From the NCBI RefSeq assembly GCF_017354985.1, contig NZ_CP071501.1, positions 577,501 through 641,500 on the forward strand: DNA of 64,000 bases, given 5' to 3'. This stretch comes from Shewanella cyperi. GTDB taxonomy: Bacteria; Pseudomonadota; Gammaproteobacteria; Enterobacterales; Shewanellaceae. The position numbers and the translations under genes are program-made. The notes under the pieces were generated by a model. It was not told the origin of the DNA. It did no database searches and worked only from the letters and a program-made list of their open reading frames with translations. Shown here one piece after another: positions 27,137 through 36,632 of this stretch (positions are counted from its first letter, which is position 1; every line of letters starts with the position of its first letter).

Positions 27137-27198
27137 GACAGTTGTGAGAGGCGAATAGAGAGAATGAAAAGGAAATTGGTCAAGTTTATATGAAGTAT

Positions 27199-27226
27199 AA
27201 AAAAGCCGGCAAAATGCCGGCTTTTT
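27199..27226 (-). terminator. Intrinsic terminator of ppa
   Basis: AAAAAGCCGGC-AAAAT-GCCGGCTTTTT hairpin; on the minus strand it lies 20 bp beyond the ppa stop and ends in a T-run. Confidence 0.92.
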
Positions 27227-27245
27227 CGTATTTGTGCTTTAACGC

Positions 27246-27776
27246 TTAGGCCTGGGCGTAACGCTCGGCGCTGGTGCGGATTTCTTCGCGGGCAGATTCA
27301 ACGTCTTCCCAGCTTTCAACCTTGACCCACTTGCCTGGCTCGAGATCTTTGTAGTGTTCGAAGAACTGTTTGATCTGGGCTTTAAGCAGGGCTGGCAGAT
27401 CGTCCACGTTCTGGATGTGGCCGTATTCCTTGGAGATTTTCTCGTGTGGTACGGCAACAATCTTGGCATCTTCACCTGACTCGTCGGTCATTTTCAGTAC
27501 GCCAACGGGACGGCAACGGATCACGCTGCCGGGTTGCAGTGGGTACTGGGTTGGTACCAACACGTCAACCGGATCACCGTCCAGGCTCAGGGTCTGGTTC
27601 ACGTAACCATAGTTGCAGGGATAGAACATGGGCGCAGTCATCATGCGGTCAACGAACAGGGCGCCGGTTTCCTTGTCCACTTCATACTTGATGGGATCGT
27701 GGTTCTGAGGGATTTCGATGATCACATAGATATCATCTGGCAGGGATTTGCCCGCTGGCACAGCATTTAAGCTCAT
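27246..27776 (-). CDS. ppa: Inorganic pyrophosphatase
   Basis: 176-residue family I soluble pyrophosphatase that hydrolyses PPi to two phosphates and so pulls biosynthetic reactions forward. The metal-binding signature DGDPVDVLV lies at about 66-74, with other active-site residues in YGYVNQT and KYEVDKETG. Size equals the E. coli enzyme. Start ATG 27776. Single gene with its own terminator; fbp lies upstream on the same strand with 116 bp between. Confidence 0.97.
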   Translation of the reverse strand: MSLNAVPAGKSLPDDIYVIIEIPQNHDPIKYEVDKETGALFVDRMMTAPMFYPCNYGYVNQTLSLDGDPVDVLVPTQYPLQPGSVIRCRPVGVLKMTDESGEDAKIVAVPHEKISKEYGHIQNVDDLPALLKAQIKQFFEHYKDLEPGKWVKVESWEDVESAREEIRTSAERYAQA

Positions 27777-27892
27777 TTGCGTATCCTTAACGGTGTAAAC
27801 ACAGGTTTTCGTAAAATAGTGGCGCGTATTATAGCGCGATTTGGCGGCTTGCCAATGAAAGCCGCCTTAGACCTTATAGCTAGGGCCAGGCC

Positions 27893-28858
27893 TTAGCGGC
27901 CGTGGTACTCCAGGCACACATCGACCTCGTTGGCCGAGCCGAGGATCACAGCTACCCGCTGGTGGATCTGCTCGGGTTGGATGTCGAGTATGGTGTCATA
28001 ACCCGTGCTGGCCTTGCCGCCAGCTTGCTCGACCAGCAGGGCCATGGGGTTGGCCTCGTACATCAGGCGCAGCTTGAATGGCTTCTTGGGATCCTTGGTG
28101 TCGGTGGGGTAGGTGAACAGGCCGCCGCGGGACAGCACTCTGTGCACATCGCCCACCATGGCGGCAATCCAGCGCATATTGAAGGACTTGCCCCGCGGGC
28201 CTGCCTTGCCTTGGATCAGGTCGGCGATGTAGTTCTGCATAGCCGCTTCCCAGAAGCGCTGATTGGACATGTTGATGGCGAATTCGGCGGTGTCCTTGGG
28301 GATCTGCACTTCTGCCACGGTCAACAGGTATTCGCCGCTGACGGGATCCAGGGTAAAGAGTTGCACACCCTTGCCCGTGGTCAGGGCCAGCATGGTAGAT
28401 GGGCCGTAAAGCACGTAGCCGGCGGCAACCTGATTGCGACCGGGCTGCAGGAAACTCTGCTCGCTGATCTCACCGACGGGGGCCGGCAAAACCGAGAATA
28501 TGGTACCCACCAGGGAGTTGATGTCGATGTTGGAGGAGCCATCCAAAGGGTCGAAGCACACCAGGAACTCGCCCTTGTCGCCCAGCACTACCACCTCATC
28601 TTCCTCTTCCGAGGCCAGGGCGCGCACGTGGCCATCGGCGGCCAGGGCATCTTTGAGCATGTCATTGGTGATCACGTCGAGTTTTTTTTGGCTCTCCCCC
28701 TGGACGTTTTCGGTACCGGCTACGCCGAGCACACCGGCGAGGGCACCTTTGCGCACGGCCTGGCTGATGTCCTTGGAGCTGTTGGCCAATGTGGTCAGCA
28801 GCGCCGCCAGCGCAGGCGACAACTGGGCTTGATTCAGGTATTGGGACAGGGTCTGCAT
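27893..28858 (-). CDS. fbp: Fructose-1,6-bisphosphatase class I
   Basis: 321 residues. Removes the C1 phosphate of fructose 1,6-bisphosphate in gluconeogenesis. The class I metal and phosphate motif [13 protein letters not shown] lies at about 112-124, and GKASTG with the C-terminal active-site region is intact. Cytoplasmic. Start ATG 28858. Followed by ppa; a shared transcript is possible but there is a gap of over 100 bp. Confidence 0.96.
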   Translation of the reverse strand: MQTLSQYLNQAQLSPALAALLTTLANSSKDISQAVRKGALAGVLGVAGTENVQGESQKKLDVITNDMLKDALAADGHVRALASEEEDEVVVLGDKGEFLVCFDPLDGSSNIDINSLVGTIFSVLPAPVGEISEQSFLQPGRNQVAAGYVLYGPSTMLALTTGKGVQLFTLDPVSGEYLLTVAEVQIPKDTAEFAINMSNQRFWEAAMQNYIADLIQGKAGPRGKSFNMRWIAAMVGDVHRVLSRGGLFTYPTDTKDPKKPFKLRLMYEANPMALLVEQAGGKASTGYDTILDIQPEQIHQRVAVILGSANEVDVCLEYHGR

Positions 28859-29073
28859 GTTATGTCCTTAACGGAAAGTGAGGGCTTGATGATTTTTGCC
28901 GCCAATGATACCCGAGATTGATGAATTTTTCAGTGCGTTCCCGCGTGGGGCCGGCTTTGCTTTTCATAGTGGCATACAGACCTTTGTTACAGTATCGGCT
29001 TTGGTAAACGTGGCCACTTAAGGCAGAATGAGGCCTGTTTTGCCTTGGTCACAAGGGCCGGGCTTGGACCCCA

Positions 29074-31338
29074 ATGGATAAAATAATGATTAAAAATTGG
29101 TTAGGGACTGTGTTGATGAGCAGTGGTTTATTGGCTGTTGGGTTTGGCAATCAAGCTTTGGCGGCCCAGGCATTTCCGGGGGCGGGTACTGCGCCTTTGG
29201 CAATCGAGCGCATGTATGCTTCACCGGCGCTGGCGGGCACCAGCCCCCGTGGGTTAAGCCTGTCGCCGGACGGCAAGCGGGTGACCTATCTGGCCGGTCG
29301 CGCTGACAATCAACACTTTTACGATCTATGGCAGATGGATGTGGCCAGTGGCAAGGTCAGCCTGCTGCTGGATGCCGACAAACTGGCGGCCGGTGAGCTG
29401 TCCGATGAGGAAAAGGCCCGCCGTGAACGCAAGCGTATCTATGGCCAGGGCATTATGGAGTATTTCTGGGCCGATGACAGCCAGGCGCTGCTGATCCCCG
29501 CCGCCGGTAAGCTGTACTATTTCACCCCGGCTAACGGCGAGGTCAGGCTGCTGGCCACGGGTGAGGGCTTTGCCACCGATGCCAAGTTGTCGCCCAAGGG
29601 CCATTATGTGTCCTTTGTTAGCGAGCAGAACCTTTTCGTGTTTGATTTACTGCAGAACAAGTTGCTTCAATTGACCCGGGATGGCGGTGGTGCCATAAAA
29701 AATGCCATGGCGGAGTTTGTTGCTCAGGAAGAGATGGACCGCATGACGGGCTACTGGTGGGCACCCGATGAGTCGGCCATCGCTTTCACCCGCATTGATG
29801 AGTCAGGTGTCGAGTTGGTCACCCGCAATGAAATCTATGCCGATGGCATCAAGCTCACCGAGCAGCGTTATCCCTATGCCGGCAAGGCCAACGTTGAGAT
29901 TGCCTTGGGTGTGGTGACCCTGGCTTCCGGCAACACCTCCTGGGTAGCGCTGGGCCAAGATAAGGACATCTATCTGCCGCGGGTGGATTGGTTACCGGAC
30001 AGCAAGCAGCTGAGTTTTCAATGGCAGAATCGCAATCAGCAGCGGCTGGAACTGCGCAAGGTGGCCATCAATCAACCGGACAGTTCAACCCTGCTGCTGG
30101 CGGAGACCAGCAAGGCCTGGGTGAATCTCAATAACGATTTGCACTTTCTCAAGCAAAGCTCCGATTTCCTGTGGGCCTCGGAGCTGGACGGTTTCAAGCA
30201 CCTGTATTTGTTTGACGAGCACGGCAAACTCAAGAGTCGGCTGACTCAAGGAAACTGGGCAGTCGATGAGGTGGAGTTTGTCGATGAACAGGCCGGCATG
30301 GTCTATTTCAGCGCTCGCATGGATAAGGTTACGGAAAAGCACCTTTACCGGATTAGCCTCAAAGGCGGAACGCCCGAACGCCTTAGCCAGGAGGCGGGGA
30401 TGCACGATCCCGTGTTTGCCGACGATAAGGCGGTGTATCTGGACTATTTCAACAGTTTGAGTCAACCGCCCCAGATAAGTCTCAACGATGGCAACGGCAA
30501 GCGCCTGGCCTGGGTGGAGGAAAATGCGGTGAAAGCCGGCCATCCCCTGTATCCCTTTGCCGGCCTGTGGCAATTGCCTGAGTTTGGCACCATCAAGGCC
30601 GATGATGGCCAGGCCTTGCATTACCGCTTGTTCAAGCCGGTCGATTTCGATGTCAGCAAGCGTTATCCGGTGTTGGTGCGGGTTTATGGTGGACCCAATG
30701 CGCAGATGGTGGTCAACAGTTGGAACGAGCAGGATTACTTTACCCAGTATCTGTTGCAGCAGGGTTACCTGGTATTTCAGCTGGATAACCGCGGTTCGGC
30801 CCATAGGGGTACCCGCTTTGAGCAGGTGATCTACCGAAACATGGGCGATGCCGAAGTGCGGGATCAGGTGGCGGGTGTGGACTATCTGCGCACGCTGCCC
30901 TTTGTGGCCGGAGACAGGATTGGCATTTTTGGTCACAGCTATGGCGGCTACATGGCGCTGATGAGCCTGTTCAAGGCGCCTGAGCATTTCAAGGCGGCCA
31001 TATCCGGCGCCCCTGTGACCGACTGGCGCCTGTATGACAGTCATTATACCGAGCGTTACATGGGTACACCGCAGGATAACGAAGCCGGTTATGAAGCGTC
31101 CAGTGTTCTGCCCCATGTGGCGGGATACCAAGGCGGCTTGCTGATGTATCACGGTATGGCGGATGACAACGTGTTGTTTGAGAACAGTACCAAGGTATTC
31201 AAAGAGTTGCAGGATCAGGGCAAGCTGTTCCAACTCATGACCTATCCCGGCTCCAAGCACTCGATGCGTGGTGATAAGGTGCGGGCCCATCTGTACCTGA
31301 CGTTGGCGGACTTCCTCGACCGAGAATTGAAGCATTAA
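29074..31338 (+). CDS. S9 family dipeptidyl peptidase (DPP-IV type), exported
   Basis: 754 residues: signal peptide (about 1-31, ending QALAA), an N-terminal beta-propeller domain (about 50-480, with SPDGKRVTYLAG and WAPDESAIAFTR blades), and a C-terminal alpha/beta hydrolase domain. Catalytic triad: S622 in GHSYGGYM, D697/D698 in GMADDNV, H729 in GSKHSM. The EE-type exopeptidase motif is seen as VAQEEMDRMTGYWW (about 210-223), which favours dipeptidyl peptidase IV activity, i.e. cutting X-Pro or similar dipeptides. Start ATG 29074, alternative 29086. A terminator follows at 31344-31371. Confidence 0.93.
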   Translation: MDKIMIKNWLGTVLMSSGLLAVGFGNQALAAQAFPGAGTAPLAIERMYASPALAGTSPRGLSLSPDGKRVTYLAGRADNQHFYDLWQMDVASGKVSLLLDADKLAAGELSDEEKARRERKRIYGQGIMEYFWADDSQALLIPAAGKLYYFTPANGEVRLLATGEGFATDAKLSPKGHYVSFVSEQNLFVFDLLQNKLLQLTRDGGGAIKNAMAEFVAQEEMDRMTGYWWAPDESAIAFTRIDESGVELVTRNEIYADGIKLTEQRYPYAGKANVEIALGVVTLASGNTSWVALGQDKDIYLPRVDWLPDSKQLSFQWQNRNQQRLELRKVAINQPDSSTLLLAETSKAWVNLNNDLHFLKQSSDFLWASELDGFKHLYLFDEHGKLKSRLTQGNWAVDEVEFVDEQAGMVYFSARMDKVTEKHLYRISLKGGTPERLSQEAGMHDPVFADDKAVYLDYFNSLSQPPQISLNDGNGKRLAWVEENAVKAGHPLYPFAGLWQLPEFGTIKADDGQALHYRLFKPVDFDVSKRYPVLVRVYGGPNAQMVVNSWNEQDYFTQYLLQQGYLVFQLDNRGSAHRGTRFEQVIYRNMGDAEVRDQVAGVDYLRTLPFVAGDRIGIFGHSYGGYMALMSLFKAPEHFKAAISGAPVTDWRLYDSHYTERYMGTPQDNEAGYEASSVLPHVAGYQGGLLMYHGMADDNVLFENSTKVFKELQDQGKLFQLMTYPGSKHSMRGDKVRAHLYLTLADFLDRELKH

Positions 31339-31343
31339 TAAAG

Positions 31344-31371
31344 AAAAAGCCAGTCGAATGACTGGCTTTTT
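31344..31371 (+). terminator. Terminator of the S9 peptidase gene
   Basis: AAAAAGCCAGTC-GAAT-GACTGGCTTTTT perfect hairpin right after the stop. Confidence 0.93.
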
Positions 31372-31397
31372 CATGGTCAGGCCCGAATTTGAGCCAA

Positions 31398-31424
31398 TAA
31401 AAAAGCCAACCTAAGGGTTGGCTT
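31398..31424 (-). terminator. Terminator of arcA
   Basis: AAAAAAGCCAACC / GGTTGGCTT hairpin; on the minus strand it sits 24 bp past the arcA stop and ends in TTTTTTATT. Confidence 0.9.
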
Positions 31425-31447
31425 CTGATTTTGGGTGCAGTCCGGGA

Positions 31448-32164
31448 TTACTCGCCCAGGTTGCCGCAGAAACGATAACCTTCACCGTGAATGGTGGCGA
31501 TGATCTCCGGTGTATCCGGCAGGCTCTCGAAGTGCTTGCGAATACGACGAATGGTCACGTCCACGGTACGGTCGTGTGGCTTGAGCTCACGGCCGGTCAT
31601 TTTCATCAGCAGGTCGGCACGGGTGAGGATCTTGCCCGGGTTCTCCACAAAGTGCAGCATGGCGCGGAATTCGCTGCGCGGCAGTTTGTAGGATTCACCC
31701 TGGGGGCTCACCAGCGAACGGCTGTTGATTTCCAGGCTCCAGCCATTGAAGCGATAGACTTCAACTGAGCTTTTCTCTTCTGTCTCGGCGCCTGCGCTGT
31801 TGACGCGGGTCAGAAGGTTACGGGCACGAATGGTCAGTTCGCGGGGATTGAACGGCTTGGTAATATAATCGTCCGCGCCAATTTCCAGCCCCAGGATCTT
31901 ATCGACCTCGTTATCACGGCCTGTCAGGAAGATAAGACCAATGTTGTTGATTTCACGCAGTTCACGTGCAAGCAACAAACCATTCTTACCGGGCAGATTG
32001 ATATCCATCACCACCAGGTTGACCTTGTTTTCCTGCAGGGCTTTATGCATTTCTGCGCCATCATTGGCTTCAGTAACCACATATCCTTCTGCCTCGAAAA
32101 TACTTCTCAATGTATTACGGGTTACAGCTTCATCTTCAACGATAAGAATGTGCGGATTTTGCAT
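31448..32164 (-). CDS. arcA: Aerobic respiration control response regulator ArcA
   Basis: 238-residue OmpR-type response regulator. Receiver domain 1-120 with phospho-acceptor D54 in VVMDINLPG and conserved Lys in DYITKPFNP; winged-helix DNA-binding domain from about residue 135 with [12 protein letters not shown]. Very similar to E. coli ArcA as I remember it. It controls respiratory and anaerobic genes. No sensor kinase gene lies beside it, as is usual for ArcA; in Shewanella the sensor is split. Start ATG 32164, long upstream non-coding region. Confidence 0.97.
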   Translation of the reverse strand: MQNPHILIVEDEAVTRNTLRSIFEAEGYVVTEANDGAEMHKALQENKVNLVVMDINLPGKNGLLLARELREINNIGLIFLTGRDNEVDKILGLEIGADDYITKPFNPRELTIRARNLLTRVNSAGAETEEKSSVEVYRFNGWSLEINSRSLVSPQGESYKLPRSEFRAMLHFVENPGKILTRADLLMKMTGRELKPHDRTVDVTIRRIRKHFESLPDTPEIIATIHGEGYRFCGNLGE

Positions 32165-32711
32165 ATCAAGTACCTAAGTTAATCAAATCTTTGCTAATCA
32201 TAAGTGCCCGTCGCCCCGGGCTCTCTACCAAAACGCTGACTGGATCAGTGGTCACGCAAGTGCTTTCAAAGACGGGTCTGAACGGCAATACACTTGATGA
32301 TTAGTACAAATCGCCAGCTGTCACAGGAAGTCGCGGCCGTACTTTCTTCGATAATCCAAGGCCAGGGAAGGTCCCTTAGCCATTGTTTTTCTGTAAAGTT
32401 TACATGTTAAATTCAATGTAGATCACATTTGCTTAGGCCGTGTAGTCATACTGCGACAGCAGTGTCCGGTTATGTAACATTTTATGTCAATGTACGGCCG
32501 GATGCTTGGATGGCTACGTGCGGCATTGTACTCGTTTTAGGCATTTGTTAACAATTGAAATGTTAACAAATCGGCTGCTCTGGTTGGTTAATATTTGTTA
32601 ACTCAAATAATGTTCATAAAAATTAAATATTTAAAGTTAAATCTTATCATGGCTGTGCCTGAGGGCTGGGCAAGATGTTTCAGTCTGCTAAACTGTATCG
32701 GGTTCTGAAAG
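32165..32711. other. Intergenic region between arcA and the DUF3293 gene
   Basis: 547 bp without a credible gene. It becomes very AT-rich toward 32540-32650 and holds the GTTAAC-containing sites described separately. The left part (32180-32460) must contain the arcA promoter; I see no clear hairpin or RNA gene there. Confidence 0.6.
32543..32602. promoter_or_regulatory. GTTAAC palindrome and repeat cluster, ArcA-like
   Basis: Perfect 11-bp inverted repeat ATTTGTTAACA / TGTTAACAAAT (32543-32553 and 32561-32571, 7-bp spacer), followed by GTTAATATTTGTTAAC at 32587-32602. ArcA sites are direct repeats of GTTA at 11-bp spacing; here the last pair is at 10 bp. Lies 110-170 bp upstream of the DUF3293 gene. 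Confidence 0.45.
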
Positions 32712-33158
32712 ATGAAAAGCAACATCATGGAATGTCAGATCAATCACCTCTGGTCCCTTTATCAGCAGACCGAATTTCTGTTGATGCAGAATATTTCCCC
32801 CGCCGCGTCCTTTGCCATCATTACCGCCCATAATCCCCGCGGCGAACTGCTGTCCGAATGTCAGAATCGTCTCAGGGACAGGCAGCTGTTGGCGGACATA
32901 GAGGCCTTGGGCGTCCCCTATAGGGCGATGGTCGGCACCAGTCCGGATTTGCAACATAAAGAAAAAAGCTGGGCGGTATTTATGGAGGCCGGTGATGTGT
33001 TGGCGCTGGCCGAAAAATACCAACAAAATGCCATTTATTATGTGGAGCAGGACAGGTTGAAACTGCTGCCCTGCTTAATGCCCGGCCCTGAGTTGCAGCT
33101 GGGCAGCTTCCGCAGCAGAGCCCGCCTTATTGGTTCCATGACCGACTTCAACTGTTAG
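32712..33158 (+). CDS. DUF3293 family protein
   Basis: 148 residues, cytoplasmic by appearance. The FAIITAHNPRGE segment (about 34-45) followed by an Asn-rich helix and GTSPDLQHKEKSWAV is the DUF3293 pattern. Function unknown. Start ATG 32712 (an alternative at 32727 shortens it by five residues); neither has a strong ribosome site. Stands alone between the arcA upstream region and the lysine riboswitch. Confidence 0.75.
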   Translation: MKSNIMECQINHLWSLYQQTEFLLMQNISPAASFAIITAHNPRGELLSECQNRLRDRQLLADIEALGVPYRAMVGTSPDLQHKEKSWAVFMEAGDVLALAEKYQQNAIYYVEQDRLKLLPCLMPGPELQLGSFRSRARLIGSMTDFNC

Positions 33159-33291
33159 TCTTTCCTTGATACGTTGGCAGTGTTGAATCCTGCCAACCAA
33201 ACTCCTTGCGCTATATTTAACCGGTCAAAAAATGTCATTGACTTGGGACGGGCTTTATTGCTACTTTTTTGGTCCCTTCCCTTGGGAAGGC

Positions 33292-33461
33292 ACAGAAGAG
33301 GAGCGTCAACTAGGTAGCCGTTTCGAGGAGCATCCACTCCGATGACGAAAGGTGAGGGAGATTGACGCCGAGGTAATGCCATGTGGAATTGCATGTCGTT
33401 ATCGGTCGGCCAGGCTGAATCCTGTCGATTGTCACCTGTTTTTTTGGTGGAGAGCTTCTGG
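33292..33461 (+). promoter_or_regulatory. Lysine riboswitch (L box) upstream of lysC
   Basis: P1 pairs CAGAAG (33293-33298) with CTTCTG (33455-33460). Core signatures follow the L-box order: AGAAGAGGAGCG, TAGGTAGCC, GAAAGGTGAGGGAGA, GACGCCGAGG, GGCTGAATCCTGTCGATTGTCACC, and a GGTGGAGAGCTTCTGG 3' end; this matches the E. coli lysC leader closely. It should lower lysC expression when lysine is high. The 136 nt between aptamer and start hold GGTGC/GCACC and CGAAC/GTTCG hairpins but no T-run, so control may act on translation rather than termination. Confidence 0.93.
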
Positions 33462-33597
33462 TGACGATCGCTGTTTCCCTTCTATGGGGTGCTGTATCTT
33501 TGCACCAGGCTCTTCGAACGTATTTTGTTCGGAGCTGATTCATGAATATCCAATCCCTGTTTGTTATTGCTGCTTCCTGTTGTCGGGAGGTGTGCTG

Positions 33598-34956
33598 ATG
33601 TCTCTGGTTGTTGCCAAATTCGGCGGTACCTCGGTGGCCAATTTCGACGCCATGTCACGTTGTGCCGACATAGTGCTCAATAATGAAGCCTGTCATCTGG
33701 TGGTGGTCAGTGCCTCCAGCGGTGTGACCAATTTGCTGGTAGAGTTGACCCAGGCTACGGTCAATGATGAACGGCGCCTGCAGCTGCTGAAGCAGATTGC
33801 CCAAATTCAATATGAAATCCTTGATTGTCTGACCCGCCCCCAGGATGTGGCTGCCCAGCTCGATAGTCTGCTGAGCCGCATTTCTGCACTGAGCGAGGCC
33901 TTGGTGCTCAATCGCAGCAAGGCGATTATGGATGAGCTGCTGTCCATGGGAGAGCAATGCTCGTCATTGTTGTTTGCTGCGGTGCTGCGGGAACGCGGCG
34001 CCAGCGCCAGCAGTTTCGATGTGCGTCAGGTGATGCTGACCGACAGTCACTTTGGTCGCGCGGAGCCGCAAATAGGCGAGATTGCCGAGCGTGCGCAGCA
34101 ATGGCTAGCGCCTTTACTGACAAACCAGATTATTGTGACCCAGGGTTTTATCGGCGCCGATAGCGAGGGCCGAACCACTACCTTGGGTCGTGGTGGCAGT
34201 GACTATTCGGCGGCCTTGCTGGCCGAGGCCCTACGGGCGGAGGCGGTGGAGATTTGGACCGATGTGGCCGGTATTTACACCACAGATCCGCGCCTGGCGC
34301 CCAATGCCCGCCCCATCAGCGAGATAAGTTTCAGCGAGGCGGCCGAAATGGCCACCTTTGGTGCCAAGGTGTTGCACCCGGCCACCATACTGCCGGCGGT
34401 GCGCCAGCAAATTCAGGTGTTTGTTGGCTCCAGCCGCGAACCGGAAAAGGGCGGCACCTGGATCCGTCATCAGGTCGAGAATCCACCCACCTTCAGAGCC
34501 GTGGCGGTACGCCGGGATCAGACCCTGCTCAATCTCCATAGCCTGGAAATGCTGCATGCCCGTGGTTTCCTGGCCGAGACCTTTGCCACTTTAGCCAGGC
34601 ACAAGATCTCGGTGGACCTCATCACCACCTCAGAGGTGAACGTATCCCTGACCTTGGATAAGACAGGATCGGACTCCAGCGGCCAGGGTCTGCTGAATGA
34701 GGCTCTGCTGCAGGAATTGTCCCAGCACTGTCGGGTCCGGGTTGAAGAAGGCTTGGCGCTGGTGGCCATCATAGGTAACCGTATTGCCAGCACCGCCGGG
34801 ATCTGCAAGCGGGTGTTCGAAGTGCTGGAACCCCACAATGTGAGGATGATTTGCCAGGGTGCCAGCCCTCACAATCTCTGCGTGCTGGTCTCCGAATCCG
34901 AAGCGGCGCAGGTGGTTAAGTCACTGCACCAAAATCTGTTCGAGGAGGGGCTGTAA
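33598..34956 (+). CDS. lysC: Aspartate kinase III, lysine-sensitive
   Basis: 452 residues. Phosphorylates aspartate, the first step toward lysine, threonine and methionine. KFGGTSVANF at 7-16 is the kinase signature; two ACT domains occupy about 300-450 and should bind lysine. Length and sequence fit the monofunctional lysine-inhibited type. Start ATG 33598 has a strong GGGAGG seven bases upstream; the frame extends back through the riboswitch but is not coding there. Its stop overlaps the start of the next gene by one base, so the two form an operon under riboswitch control. Confidence 0.96.
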   Translation: MSLVVAKFGGTSVANFDAMSRCADIVLNNEACHLVVVSASSGVTNLLVELTQATVNDERRLQLLKQIAQIQYEILDCLTRPQDVAAQLDSLLSRISALSEALVLNRSKAIMDELLSMGEQCSSLLFAAVLRERGASASSFDVRQVMLTDSHFGRAEPQIGEIAERAQQWLAPLLTNQIIVTQGFIGADSEGRTTTLGRGGSDYSAALLAEALRAEAVEIWTDVAGIYTTDPRLAPNARPISEISFSEAAEMATFGAKVLHPATILPAVRQQIQVFVGSSREPEKGGTWIRHQVENPPTFRAVAVRRDQTLLNLHSLEMLHARGFLAETFATLARHKISVDLITTSEVNVSLTLDKTGSDSSGQGLLNEALLQELSQHCRVRVEEGLALVAIIGNRIASTAGICKRVFEVLEPHNVRMICQGASPHNLCVLVSESEAAQVVKSLHQNLFEEGL

Positions 34957-36062
34957 TGGCATTTGTAAAGAGTGCCGTTCCAGTCGGTGAGTTGGCTGCT
35001 GGCCAGCCATTGGAGTTGCCGGTCTACAGGCTCAAAGGGCAGGGGAGTGGACACCCCAGCGTTTATATCCAGGCCAACGTCCACGGTGCCGAGGTGCAGG
35101 GCAATGCGGTTATCTACCAGCTGATGAAGCTGCTGGAGCACTATCAGGTACTGGGAGATATTACCCTGGTGCCGCTTGCCAATCCGCTCGGGATAAACCA
35201 AAAGAGCGGTGAGTTTACCCTTGGCCGGTTTGATCCCATTACCGGGGTGAACTGGAATCGCGAGTATCTGGATCATCATCTCGACATTGAGGCCTGGTAT
35301 GCGGAACATGCAGGATTGGATGACGCGGCCTTGGTGATGGCCTTTCGCTCTACCCTGGTGGAAAGCTGTCAGGCAAGACTGAATAATCCCTGGGGCGTGA
35401 CCACGGGACACAGGCAGGCGGTGACCTTGCAGGCCATGGCCCACAACGCGGACATAGTGCTGGATCTGCATACCGGCCCCAAGTCATGCAAGCATCTGTA
35501 CTGCCCTGAGTTTGATCGTGCTGCGGCGCAGTATTTTTCCATTCCCTACACACTGCTGATCCCCAACAGTTTTGGTGGCGCCATGGATGAAGCGGCCTTT
35601 GTTCCCTGGTGGACTCTGGCCGAGGTGGCAAAGGCAAGCGGTCGTGAGCTGGGCGTCAAGGTGGCGGCCTTCACCCTGGAGCTGGGCAGTCAGGAACGAA
35701 TCGATCTGGCCGATGCACTGGAGGATGCACAGGGTATATTGGCTTACCTCAGTCATCGCGGTGTGATTGCCGAACAGGTCGCCCCCAAGTCGATGAAGCG
35801 CCATGGCTGTTTGCTGAAACACTATCGCAAATTCCATTCTCCCAAGGCGGGTATGGTGGAATATCTTGCCAAGGTGGGAGAGCCCCTGCGCGCCGGAGCA
35901 CCTCTGGTAAACCTGCTCAGGATGGACAAGTATGGCAGTGGTGAGGGATTGAGCACAGTGTCTTTACCCGAAGACTGTGTGCCGATACTGCATTTTGCAT
36001 CGGCCTCTGTACATCAGGGCACAGAGCTGTACAAGGTCATGACACAAGTGTTTGAGTTGTAA
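34956..36062 (+). CDS. Succinylglutamate desuccinylase/aspartoacylase-family zinc hydrolase
   Basis: 368 residues of the M14-type AstE/AspA superfamily. Zinc ligands are visible as H43 and E46 in NVHGAEVQGN and H172 in LDLHTGPKSC; a substrate-binding Arg/Asn segment (GVNWNREY, about 97-104) lies between, and a late Glu (FTLELGSQE) may be the catalytic base. A ~70-residue C-terminal beta domain follows (AKVGEPLRAGAPL). It removes an acyl group from an amino acid or a related amide; the substrate is unknown. One-base overlap with lysC suggests a link to lysine or aspartate metabolism. Terminator at 36068. Confidence 0.85.
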   Translation: MAFVKSAVPVGELAAGQPLELPVYRLKGQGSGHPSVYIQANVHGAEVQGNAVIYQLMKLLEHYQVLGDITLVPLANPLGINQKSGEFTLGRFDPITGVNWNREYLDHHLDIEAWYAEHAGLDDAALVMAFRSTLVESCQARLNNPWGVTTGHRQAVTLQAMAHNADIVLDLHTGPKSCKHLYCPEFDRAAAQYFSIPYTLLIPNSFGGAMDEAAFVPWWTLAEVAKASGRELGVKVAAFTLELGSQERIDLADALEDAQGILAYLSHRGVIAEQVAPKSMKRHGCLLKHYRKFHSPKAGMVEYLAKVGEPLRAGAPLVNLLRMDKYGSGEGLSTVSLPEDCVPILHFASASVHQGTELYKVMTQVFEL

Positions 36063-36067
36063 TACAT

Positions 36068-36095
36068 AAAAAACCGGGCTTTTGGCCCGGTATTT
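36068..36095 (+). terminator. Terminator of the lysC operon
   Basis: AAAAAACCGGGC-TTTT-GCCCGGTATTT hairpin 6 bp after the stop; convergent asnC may use it in reverse. Confidence 0.9.
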
Positions 36096-36099
36096 CGTG

Positions 36100-36561
36100 T
36101 TAAGGCTTAATGGCTCTGGATATCGGATTTTGCAGGCTAATCAAGGTTTCTGTTGATTGGATTTCATCAATGGACTGGATGCGGTTTATGAGCACATGTT
36201 GAAGTCCTTCGATTGACTGGCACATGACTTTAACAAAAATGCTGTAATTGCCTGTGGTGTAGTAGGCTTCTACCACTTCTTCAAGGGCATTCAACTTGGC
36301 CAGTGCCGCGGGATAATCACCGGCGCTCTTGAGGTTAATGCCGATAAAACAGCAGACATCGTATCCCAATGCTTTGGGGTTGACCGTAATCTGGGCGCCG
36401 GTAATGATACCGGCCTGCTTCATTTTTTCTACCCTGACATGTATGGTGCCGGCGCTGACTCCAAAACGTTTTGCCAATTCAGCGAAAGGTGTTCTGGCTT
36501 CCTGCATCAGGGCTTCGAGAATTTGATTGTCCAGTTGGTCACGTTGAAATGCTGTATCCAC
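36100..36561 (-). CDS. asnC: Transcriptional regulator AsnC
   Basis: 153-residue Lrp/AsnC family protein, nearly the same throughout as E. coli AsnC as I recall it (AELAKRFGVSAGTIHVRVEK helix-turn-helix at about 27-46, then a RAM ligand domain with EAYYTTGNYSIFVKVM). It senses asparagine and controls asparagine-related genes. Unlike E. coli, no asnA is next to it; the neighbour upstream is rluA on the same strand, 71 bp away. Start ATG 36561. Confidence 0.93.
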   Translation of the reverse strand: MDTAFQRDQLDNQILEALMQEARTPFAELAKRFGVSAGTIHVRVEKMKQAGIITGAQITVNPKALGYDVCCFIGINLKSAGDYPAALAKLNALEEVVEAYYTTGNYSIFVKVMCQSIEGLQHVLINRIQSIDEIQSTETLISLQNPISRAIKP

Positions 36562-36632
36562 AGAAATAGGCTCATAATTTCATTTAATGAGCACTAATTT
36601 ACGCGTTTAACTGCAATTTTGCCAGAAAATGC

